5,148 nucleotides of DNA from an uncultured Bacteroidota bacterium (lineage in GTDB: Bacteria > Bacteroidota > Bacteroidia > Chitinophagales > Chitinophagaceae). Where the stretch lies: positions 1 to 5,148 of the forward strand of contig CAIJZG010000334.1 in NCBI GenBank assembly GCA_903825065.1. Reading direction: 5' to 3'. Below, piece after piece: positions 1 through 5,148 of the stretch. Position numbers and translations under genes: made by a program. The stretch's first letter is position 1. Every line of letters begins with the position of its first letter. Below the pieces are notes generated by a model. It was given only the letters and a program-made list of their open reading frames with translations, did not search any database and was not told the DNA's origin.

Positions 1-2
1 CA

Positions 3-1055
3 AATAAAAAACTAGAAGTAATGGCTCTTGGCAATTCTTTAAGTAGCAAGGGTTTAATTGAAGCTGAAGTGATGGTAGTTTCAGATTTTAATGAATTGGA
101 AAGAAGAAAAAATGAAGTAAAGGGTAAGATAGTTTATTATCATAGCATACTGCATCCAAGCATCATTGAAACAGGTAAAGCTTATGAAGATGCTTATGTC
201 TATCGTTCGGATGGACCTAGCAGAGCAGCTAAGTATGGGGCAATTGGCGTGATGATACATTCATTAAGTACCGCTCCAGATAATGAACCTCAAACAGGAG
301 TAATGGAATACAATGATTCTTTTCCTAAAATTCCTGCAATCGCTTTAGGTCCAAATGATGCAAAGGAATTGTATGAACAAGCGAAAAAATCAATTATTCG
401 TGTGCAATTAGAAACCTTTGGTTATTTTTTGCCAGACGCAGATGAAAACAATGTTGTTGCAGAATTAAAGGGGGCAGAGTTTCCTAATGAAATTATTACC
501 ATTGGTGGTCATCTCGATAGCTGGGATGTAAATGAAGGAGCTCATGATGATGGAACTGGCATTGTACAAACGATGGAGGTACTTCGAGCATTTAAATCAC
601 TCAACTACCATCCAAAACGTACTATCAGATTTGTTTTATTTGCAAATGAAGAAAATGGTGGAAAAGGTGGATTGAAATATACTGAATTAGCTAAACTGAA
701 TAAAGAAAAACATATTCTTGCTTTAGAAAGTGATGATGGGGGTTTTACTCCAAGGGCCATTGGAATTGGTTGCAGTGCTTCTCAATTAAAAAGATTTCAA
801 ACTTGGACGCATTTATTAAAACCATATGGAACAGAAATAATAGCTGGAGGAGGTGGTGCAGATATTAGTCCACTTGGTACAGAGTTTAAAAATATCATTC
901 AAACTAGTTTGCTGGTAGATAGTCAGCGATATTTTGATTTACATCATGCAAAAACCGATGTTTTTGAAAATGTAAACAAACGAGAATTACATTTAGGTGC
1001 TGTAAATATTGCTGCCTTTATTTATTTAGTGGATCAATATGGTGTAGATTTTTAG
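3..1055 (+). CDS. M28 family zinc peptidase, carboxypeptidase Q-like (5' end missing)
   Basis: This is the C-terminal part of an exported metallopeptidase that removes terminal residues from peptides, like plasma glutamate carboxypeptidase (PGCP/CPQ). The frame is open to the left edge: six codons (NKKLEV) precede the first ATG at 21, and they fit the family, so that ATG is internal and the real start lies upstream. Roughly a hundred residues, including any signal peptide, are missing by comparison with usual family length. Numbering from the ATG at 21, residues 1-135 look like the inserted PA domain (KGKIVYY, AAKYGAIGVMIHS, PKIPAIAL). The catalytic domain follows, with the full di-zinc set: H164 and D166 in GGHLDSWD, bridging D176 in GAHDDGTG, general base E210 and ligand E211 in NEENGG, D238 in ESDDGG, and H309 in HHAKTD. 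It ends naturally at TAG 1053-1055. It converges on the SGNH gene. Substrate cannot be read from sequence. Confidence 0.93.
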   Translation, partial: NKKLEVMALGNSLSSKGLIEAEVMVVSDFNELERRKNEVKGKIVYYHSILHPSIIETGKAYEDAYVYRSDGPSRAAKYGAIGVMIHSLSTAPDNEPQTGVMEYNDSFPKIPAIALGPNDAKELYEQAKKSIIRVQLETFGYFLPDADENNVVAELKGAEFPNEIITIGGHLDSWDVNEGAHDDGTGIVQTMEVLRAFKSLNYHPKRTIRFVLFANEENGGKGGLKYTELAKLNKEKHILALESDDGGFTPRAIGIGCSASQLKRFQTWTHLLKPYGTEIIAGGGGADISPLGTEFKNIIQTSLLVDSQRYFDLHHAKTDVFENVNKRELHLGAVNIAAFIYLVDQYGVDF

Positions 1056-1071
1056 TCAAGTACTATCTTGA
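1056..1071. terminator. weak hairpin between convergent genes
   Basis: TCAAG and CTTGA form a 5-bp stem around a 6-nt loop immediately after the peptidase stop codon, followed on the plus strand by AATATTTCTTT. Two short palindromes follow: GAAATATTTC at 1070-1079 and TGAATTAATTCA at 1082-1093, the second covering the SGNH stop codon. The position suits a terminator for the two convergent genes, but the stem is short and AT-rich and there is no clean T tract. Termination here is a guess. Confidence 0.22.
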
Positions 1072-1085
1072 AATATTTCTTTGAA

Positions 1086-1913
1086 TTAATTCACTTTTTT
1101 GAAGACCTTAATTAATGATTCTGCAATCATTTCATACCCTTTATCTGAAGGATGCAAACCATCGTAAGTAATATCAATTGATTCTTTAGGATAAGGATAC
1201 TCATCAATTGCAGGATTAAAAGGCATATCTATGAAATTAGGATAAGGAATATTTTTATATTCTCCTGTGGTAGAATCTTTCATTCTTTTGAATCTAACAA
1301 GGTGAGAATAGTCCATTCCCTTTTTGTGAAAAAGATCCAGCACTTCAAAATGTTCATGATTGGCAATGCTAATAATTGCATTAGCAAAGTTTTCTAATTG
1401 TTGTCCATTTTTTGCTTTATATGAACCATGTGCATTATTTCTATAATCATTTATATATACGAAATCGACTCTTTGCATTGGTGTAATTAAAACAATAGTG
1501 GCTTTTTCATTTAGGTTGTGCAATTTATTAATGATTATTCTAAATGCTCCAAAAACTGTGGAACTGCCAGCATTGTTAGCATAATCTGCAAAACTACCAA
1601 GTGGTTTTGAGCCCCACCAATCATTAGTCCCCAAAAAAATTGAATAGACATCTGCTTTCTGAATTCCTAATTTCTCTATATCTGAAGCTATTTGCACGGC
1701 AGTCCAACCATTATACCCTTTATTAAAATAATGAATATTAGGAAGTCTCTCTACAACTCTGGTCATATATCCTTTTGTAATCCTATTTCCAGTTTCATCT
1801 GGATGATCATTTAAATAAGTGATAGAATCTCCGATAGCCACCCAGGTGATTTCCTTTTTGGTAAAAGAGAATTGTAAAATGAGTATTATCGAAAACAGGA
1901 TAATCTTTTTCAT
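1086..1913 (-). CDS. Secreted SGNH/GDSL-family hydrolase
   Basis: Serine esterase or acetylesterase-type enzyme of the SGNH superfamily, 275 aa from the chosen start, predicted to act in the periplasm or outside the cell. All four signature blocks are visible: block I AIGDSIT with nucleophile S30; block II FNKGYNG with oxyanion glycine G66 or G69; block III LGTND with oxyanion N97; block V DGLHPSDKGY with D251 and H254 completing the triad. A hydrophobic N-terminus (MKKIILFSIILILQFSF) is a signal peptide or anchor, with no lipobox cysteine. I chose ATG 1913-1911, giving the usual MKK start, rather than ATG 1922-1920 three codons upstream. The upstream start would leave almost no spacer to the divergent gene. 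Members of this family deacetylate polysaccharides or cleave short-chain esters, and the substrate here cannot be told. A stretch of about 45 residues before block V (M4-based 204-248), rich in Pro, Tyr and Asp, is probably a family-specific loop near the active site. Confidence 0.9.
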   Translation of the reverse strand: MKKIILFSIILILQFSFTKKEITWVAIGDSITYLNDHPDETGNRITKGYMTRVVERLPNIHYFNKGYNGWTAVQIASDIEKLGIQKADVYSIFLGTNDWWGSKPLGSFADYANNAGSSTVFGAFRIIINKLHNLNEKATIVLITPMQRVDFVYINDYRNNAHGSYKAKNGQQLENFANAIISIANHEHFEVLDLFHKKGMDYSHLVRFKRMKDSTTGEYKNIPYPNFIDMPFNPAIDEYPYPKESIDITYDGLHPSDKGYEMIAESLIKVFKKVN

Positions 1914-1963
1914 AAATAGCATTCTTGTTAATTGAAGATATTATTTATAACTTAAGTATTCAT
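1914..1963. promoter_or_regulatory. Divergent intergenic region (promoters for both sides expected)
   Basis: These 50 bp separate the divergent start codons of the SGNH hydrolase and the SMP-30 gene, so both promoters must lie here or reach slightly into the coding ends. The region is very AT-rich. On the minus strand TATCTTCA (1934-1941) partly matches the Bacteroidota -7 element TAnnTTTG, but no TTG sits at the expected upstream distance. On the plus strand TTG at 1925-1927 has only a poor -7 partner near 1947. An 8-bp palindrome ACTTAAGT lies at 1950-1957. There is no Shine-Dalgarno sequence before either gene, as is usual in this phylum. The promoter role is inferred from geometry. Confidence 0.4.
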
Positions 1964-2890
1964 ATGAGAAAGTCGTTCATTTTTTTTCTTTTGCTGACCC
2001 ATCTAATCTTGCCCAAAATAAAAGGACAGGCTATTGTAAATTCTTTTAGTCAAAGTACTAATAAAAAAAGCAAGATAATAGCGGATGGGGCAATTCTGCA
2101 ACTAATATCTAACAAATTTGGTTTTGCAGAAGGCCCAGCTGTTGACAAAATTGGGAATGTGTTTTTTACTGATCAGCCAAACAATACCATTTGGAAGTAC
2201 GATATTGAAGGAAAGCTTTCTTTGTATTTAAAAAATGCAGGGCGTTCTAATGGAATGTATTTTGATAAGCAGGGCAATTTGATTACTTGTGCCGATGAGC
2301 ATAATCAAATATGGCAGATTACACCAAATGGGAAAGTAGCAGTAATTCTTGATAATTTTAAAGGCCTTCATTTTAATGGACCTAATGATTTATGGATTAG
2401 CCCTACTAATGGAATTTATTTTACAGACCCGTATTATCAAAGAGATTATTGGGTGAGAAAATCTCCTGAAATAGCAGGACAAAAAGTGTATTATTTTAAA
2501 AAAAATAAATTGCCCATCATAGTGGCTGATAACCTTGTACAACCCAACGGAATCATTGGAACACCTGATGGAAAATATCTCTATATTGCTGATATAGGGG
2601 CTAATAAAACCTATCGCTATCATATAGTTGATGATGGGAAACTCATTGATCAAAAATTATTTGCTCCTTTAGGATCTGATGGGATGACTATTGACGAACA
2701 GGGTAATATATATTTAACAGGAAAGGGTGTTACAGTCTATAATAAAAAAGGGGAATGGATTGAACATATAGAAGTACCTGAAGAATGGACAGGCAATATT
2801 ACATTTGGGGGAAGTCAGAAGAATCAGTTATTCATCACTGCCTCGAAATCTGTTTATATTTTACAGATGAAAGTAAAAGGAGTTCAATAA
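1964..2890 (+). CDS. Exported SMP-30/gluconolactonase/LRE-family lactonase
   Basis: Six-bladed beta-propeller hydrolase of 308 aa, probably opening a sugar lactone (gluconolactone-like) with one divalent metal. Residues 1-22 (MRKSFIFF to GQA) form a signal peptide, placing the enzyme in the periplasm or outside. Family marks in order are FAEGPAVD with metal ligand E56, GNVFFTD, NGPNDLW with N141/D142 at the substrate side, GIYFTDPYY, QPNGI with metal ligand N195, GKYLYIAD, and SDGMTID with metal ligand D239. The ligand triad corresponds to E18/N154/D204 of human regucalcin. I chose ATG 1964 because the signal peptide begins there; an ATG at 1925 in frame would add 13 polar residues before it and would nearly abut the divergent SGNH gene. 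It is the first of three same-strand genes and could be co-transcribed with them across a 106-bp gap. The exact substrate is unknown, and some family members hydrolyse aryl or phosphotriester compounds instead. Confidence 0.9.
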   Translation: MRKSFIFFLLLTHLILPKIKGQAIVNSFSQSTNKKSKIIADGAILQLISNKFGFAEGPAVDKIGNVFFTDQPNNTIWKYDIEGKLSLYLKNAGRSNGMYFDKQGNLITCADEHNQIWQITPNGKVAVILDNFKGLHFNGPNDLWISPTNGIYFTDPYYQRDYWVRKSPEIAGQKVYYFKKNKLPIIVADNLVQPNGIIGTPDGKYLYIADIGANKTYRYHIVDDGKLIDQKLFAPLGSDGMTIDEQGNIYLTGKGVTVYNKKGEWIEHIEVPEEWTGNITFGGSQKNQLFITASKSVYILQMKVKGVQ

Positions 2891-2996
2891 CTCCGATTGC
2901 TTGGAAGCAAGTTGTTGTATGGATTAATAATAATTTTAGAATTTTAAAGAGTGCCTTTACAAGCTTTTACTTATCTTATAACTGCAAACCTCATAT
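2891..2996 (+). other. 106-bp intergenic gap with small hairpin and possible -7 element
   Basis: No gene is supported here. Just after the lactonase stop, TTGCTT and AAGCAA (2897-2902 and 2905-2910) form a tight 6-bp inverted repeat around GG, with no T tract after it, so a working terminator is doubtful. TAATTTTA at 2931-2938 matches the Bacteroidota -7 motif TAnnTTTG at all but the final base. TTG triplets at 2912-2917 lie 13 to 16 bp upstream, which is short for the matching -33 element. The gap could hold a secondary promoter for DUF3500 and DUF1080, or be an untranslated operon spacer. Confidence 0.25.
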
Positions 2997-4013
2997 ATGA
3001 AATATACTTTGTTCCTAGTCTTAAGTATTTTGCTGCTTTCAGTTAAAATAACCGCTCAGAAATCTGTAACAGCCGCAAATAATTTCATGATACTTTTAAA
3101 TGATGAACAAAAAAAGGAAACTTTATTTCCTTTTGATAATGATGAACGTTACAATTATCATTTTGTACCAATTGAGCGAAAAGGGATCACATTTAATGAA
3201 ATGAATGAAAATCAAAAGAAGGCAGCTTTTGATTTATTAGAAACTTGTTTAAGTGAAGAAACCTTTAAAAAAACTAAAGACATTATGCAATTGGATCAGG
3301 TATTGAAAGTACTTGAGATGCGAAAACCAGAAGACCATTTTAGAGATACTGGAAATTATCATATAACTATATTCGGGATTCCTTCTGATAAAACAATATG
3401 GGGCTGGCGTTTTGAAGGCCATCATATTTCATTCAATTTTTCTTTTTTGAATAAATCACTTACTTCTGGAACCCCGGGATTTCTTGGTTCAAATCCTGGA
3501 ATTGTTTTAAGTGGTATAAAAAAAGGTACTCAAGTATTGAAAGAAGAAACTGATTTCGGATTTAATTTATTGCGTTCTTTAAATGAAAAACAATTAAAGA
3601 AAACAATTATCGACACTATTGCTTTTAAAGATATTATCAGTTTTGATAAAAGAAAATTAATGCTTGATAATCCCCAAGGTATTTGTTATGCGGAACTTTC
3701 AATTGAACAGAAACAATTGATGTTGAAATTAATCAGTTTATATGTTCATCGTTACACAAAGCTCTTTGCCGAAGACATGTTGAAAGATATTCAGGCAAAT
3801 GGTCTTGATAAACTTTGGTTTGCATGGGCAGGCGATAGTAAATCAATGATGGGTAACGGAACTTATTATCGTATTCAAGGCCCAACTGTGTTGATTGAAT
3901 ATGATAATACACAAAACAATGCCAACCATGTCCATTCTGTGATTCGCGACCTGAAGCATGATTTTGGGGGCGATGAATTGTTAGAACATTATAAAAAAGA
4001 ACACAAACAATAA
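2997..4013 (+). CDS. Exported DUF3500-domain protein, function unknown
   Basis: A 338-aa protein that I recognise as a DUF3500 member; no biochemical role is established for this family to my knowledge. Residues 1-20 are a signal peptide (MKYTLFLVLSILLLSVKITA) with a typical A20|Q21 cleavage site, so it acts beyond the inner membrane. The mature part starts with helical sequence (about 24-108, including FNEMNENQKKAAFDLL). The family core follows: NYHITIFG (120-127), WGWRFEGHHISFNF (135-148) with H142/H143, and TPGFLGSNPGIV (159-170). A second conserved block near the C-terminus contains WAGD (277-280), YYRIQGPTVLIEYDNTQNNA (290-309), then H311, H313, R317, D318, H321, D322, and DFG (322-324), ending with H331. 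Clustering of His, Asp, Trp and Arg in two blocks suggests an active or metal site; that is inference. Length is near the family's usual size and the frame is intact. ATG 2997 is the only start that precedes the signal peptide. The stop is 22 bp before the DUF1080 gene, so the two are likely co-transcribed. Confidence 0.88.
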   Translation: MKYTLFLVLSILLLSVKITAQKSVTAANNFMILLNDEQKKETLFPFDNDERYNYHFVPIERKGITFNEMNENQKKAAFDLLETCLSEETFKKTKDIMQLDQVLKVLEMRKPEDHFRDTGNYHITIFGIPSDKTIWGWRFEGHHISFNFSFLNKSLTSGTPGFLGSNPGIVLSGIKKGTQVLKEETDFGFNLLRSLNEKQLKKTIIDTIAFKDIISFDKRKLMLDNPQGICYAELSIEQKQLMLKLISLYVHRYTKLFAEDMLKDIQANGLDKLWFAWAGDSKSMMGNGTYYRIQGPTVLIEYDNTQNNANHVHSVIRDLKHDFGGDELLEHYKKEHKQ

Positions 4014-4035
4014 TCGTAAGCTCAAATTTATTTTT

Positions 4036-4680
4036 ATGAAAAAAATGCTCATTTGTACTCTTAGCCTATTATGCGTCATGGCATTTAGCCCCAAAAATGC
4101 AATGGTTAAGAAAGGTTGGGTTAGTTTGTTTGATGGCAAATCTTTAAATGGTTGGAAAGTGGGGGAGAATGCAGCTACATTTTCAGTAGATAGCGGAATG
4201 ATTATTGTTCATGGAAAAACTGCCCATCTTTTTTATGTAGGGGATATGCACGAACATAGTTTTAAGAATTTCGAATTTAAAGCAGATGTGAAAACTATGC
4301 CAGGTGCAAATTCAGGTATTTATTTTCATACTCAATTTCAGCAAGCTAGTTGGCCGGAAAGAGGATATGAAGTACAGGTAAATAATTCGCATACAGATTG
4401 GAGAAGAACAGGAAGCCTTTATGGAATTATGGACGTGAAAGAACAGTATATAAAAGATAATGAATGGTTTACTGAATATATCAAAGTTGAAGGTAAAAGA
4501 GTTATTATAAAATTGAATGAAAAAACAGTCGTGGATTATACAGAACCTGAAAATGTAAAATCACAAAGAGGGGAAGATTCTTTACGCGTTATTTCGAACG
4601 GCACTTTTGCACTTCAAGGGCATGATCCTAAAAGTATTGTGTATTTTAAAAATATTATGGTAAAGCCTCTTAAAGATTGA
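4036..4680 (+). CDS. Exported DUF1080 / 3-keto-disaccharide hydrolase-family protein
   Basis: A single-domain protein of 214 aa in the PF06439 family, which has a concanavalin A-like jelly-roll fold and is named for hydrolysis of 3-keto-glycosides. Residues 1-17 are a hydrophobic signal peptide. C13 (SLLC) does not fit a good lipobox, so lipidation is unlikely. Family marks in order are WVSLFDGKSLNGW (28-40), FEFKADVKT (79-87), ANSGIYFHTQ (91-100), GYEVQVNN (110-117), RTGSLYG (124-130), and the closing GTFALQGHDPKS (189-200) with FKNIMVKPL. The domain fills almost the whole protein and is intact. ATG 4036 was chosen because MKK starts the signal sequence; an internal ATG three codons on is less likely. 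It lies 22 bp after the DUF3500 stop with an A/T-rich leader and no Shine-Dalgarno motif, and a strong hairpin follows the stop. Many family members are only annotated by homology, so activity on keto-sugars is inferred. Confidence 0.9.
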   Translation: MKKMLICTLSLLCVMAFSPKNAMVKKGWVSLFDGKSLNGWKVGENAATFSVDSGMIIVHGKTAHLFYVGDMHEHSFKNFEFKADVKTMPGANSGIYFHTQFQQASWPERGYEVQVNNSHTDWRRTGSLYGIMDVKEQYIKDNEWFTEYIKVEGKRVIIKLNEKTVVDYTEPENVKSQRGEDSLRVISNGTFALQGHDPKSIVYFKNIMVKPLKD

Positions 4681-4692
4681 TTTTGTAATAGA

Positions 4693-4728
4693 ATATCTGG
4701 CTATTTTAAAAATCAGATAGCCAGATAT
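4693..4728. terminator. Strong hairpin, probable bidirectional terminator
   Basis: ATATCTGGCTAT (4693-4704) and ATAGCCAGATAT (4717-4728) are perfect reverse complements, giving a 12-bp stem around a 12-nt loop; a G-T and a T-A pair could extend it inward. It lies 12 bp past the DUF1080 stop and 10 bp past the end of the convergent lipoprotein gene, where a shared terminator is expected. The downstream plus-strand sequence (GTTGATTTGATTATTTA) is T-rich but interrupted, so it is not a textbook U-tract terminator. Confidence 0.72.
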
Positions 4729-4738
4729 GTTGATTTGA

Positions 4739-5148
4739 TTATTTATAAATGTGGATTGATATTCCCACAAGTTTCCACTCATTATTGATCTTTTCTAGCA
4801 TCTTCATTTCATAAGAATAGGTAGAAATTCCATCCTTAGATGTAGATACCTCGTCGTGACTTGCCCAAGCAGACTTTCCCTTAACACTTATTTTGTAATT
4901 ACTATTTGCATAAGTACCACCATTGCCTAAGAATTGTGGTGCTGTTTGCACCATATTTGAGGGTGGCACATCAATTGTTTTACCTTCTTTGGTTGATACC
5001 AAAACCCTCGTATAAGGTTGGATATGCCAGCAATTTGCATGAGCTATCCCATCTCCACTTCTCCAAGTGGTGCATTCTCTTTCAATTAATTCCTTTATTT
5101 CAGCTGTTTGATTCTTACTGCTTACACAACTTACAATTGAACTAATTA
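4739..5148 (-). CDS. NTF2-like (SnoaL/DUF4440-type) lipoprotein, 5' end missing
   Basis: The minus-strand frame is open from TAA at 4741-4739 to the right edge, giving 135 visible residues with the true start beyond the window. The leftmost TTG at 5002 is an internal leucine codon, because the reading continues sensibly upstream. The visible N-terminus reads ISSIVSCVSSKNQ, and I-V-S-C fits a lipobox, so this should be the end of a lipoprotein signal peptide with the mature protein starting at the Cys (visible residue 7). The rest matches the NTF2-like fold: a first helix EIKELIERECTTWRSGD (visible 16-32), then W40 and a strand around TRVLVST, a central loop, and the closing sheet EMKMLEKINNEWKLVGISIH, which is typical of SnoaL/DUF4440 proteins. 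About 10-15 residues are probably missing. Such domains may be small-molecule enzymes or binding modules, and no substrate can be assigned. It converges on DUF1080 and is not in its operon. Confidence 0.8.
   Translation of the reverse strand, partial: ISSIVSCVSSKNQTAEIKELIERECTTWRSGDGIAHANCWHIQPYTRVLVSTKEGKTIDVPPSNMVQTAPQFLGNGGTYANSNYKISVKGKSAWASHDEVSTSKDGISTYSYEMKMLEKINNEWKLVGISIHIYK

Noticed and set aside
21..1055. Treating ATG 21 as the start of a complete peptidase gene
   Set aside because: The frame stays open to the left edge with family-like residues (NKKLEV) before it, and a full enzyme would need a signal peptide and about a hundred more residues.
1070..1093. Palindromes GAAATATTTC and TGAATTAATTCA as protein-binding sites
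   Set aside because: They sit between two convergent 3' ends where an operator is not expected, and short AT-rich palindromes are common by chance in this sequence.
2390..2653. Minus-strand ORF of 87 aa
   Set aside because: It lies entirely inside the lactonase gene, shows no recognisable domain, and the plus-strand frame carries clear family motifs.
2785..3000. Plus-strand ORF of 71 aa overlapping the lactonase end and the gap
   Set aside because: It overlaps 106 bp of the lactonase in another frame, has no recognisable motif, and its end runs into the DUF3500 start. It looks like a chance ORF.
4582..4782. Minus-strand ORF of 66 aa
   Set aside because: It crosses the DUF1080 C-terminus and the terminator hairpin and also overlaps the end of the lipoprotein gene on the same strand in another frame, with no domain support.
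4906..5145. Plus-strand ORF of 79 aa
   Set aside because: It is antisense to the NTF2-like lipoprotein, whose frame is supported by a lipobox and conserved fold residues.
1..5148. Mobile element, toxin-antitoxin, defence system or CRISPR array
   Set aside because: No transposase, integrase, nuclease, small toxin-like gene pair, direct repeat array or terminal inverted repeats were seen, and all genes have ordinary exported-enzyme features with similar base composition.

Overview
The window is AT-rich DNA that reads as a chromosomal segment of a Bacteroidota bacterium, possibly a Chitinophagaceae or Sphingobacteriia relative. The evidence is indirect. Start codons lack Shine-Dalgarno motifs and follow A/T-rich leaders, signal peptides start with MKK/MRK/MKY and one is cleaved at a typical 'A|Q' site, and the gene families (M28 carboxypeptidase-Q-like, SMP-30, DUF3500, DUF1080, NTF2-like lipoprotein) are commonly found together in that phylum. 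No rRNA or tRNA gene, insertion sequence, CRISPR array or phage gene is visible.

Layout. (1) Positions 1-1055, plus strand: the C-terminal three quarters of an M28 zinc aminopeptidase/carboxypeptidase Q-like enzyme, cut by the left window edge. (2) 1086-1913, minus strand: a secreted SGNH/GDSL hydrolase, convergent with the peptidase. (3) 1914-1963: a 50-bp divergent intergenic region that must carry start signals for the genes on both sides. (4) 1964-4680, plus strand: three genes in a row, an exported SMP-30/gluconolactonase-like lactonase, an exported DUF3500 protein of unknown function and an exported DUF1080 (3-keto-disaccharide hydrolase family) protein. The last two are only 22 bp apart and probably share a transcript. 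(5) 4693-4728: a perfect 12-bp-stem hairpin, probably a two-way terminator. (6) 4739-5148, minus strand: an NTF2-like (SnoaL/DUF4440 type) lipoprotein that is open to the right edge, with its lipobox visible just inside the window.

How they might work together. Five of the six proteins show an export signal or lipobox, and the sixth belongs to a family that is normally exported, so this is a segment of periplasmic or outer-surface hydrolases. The lactonase/DUF3500/DUF1080 trio is the most interesting part. A sugar lactonase beside a keto-glycoside hydrolase suggests oxidative breakdown of a sugar or glycoside outside the cytoplasm, with DUF3500 as an unassigned partner. No oxidoreductase, transporter or regulator is in the window, so the pathway is a hypothesis. 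Everything else looks like ordinary Bacteroidota gene content.
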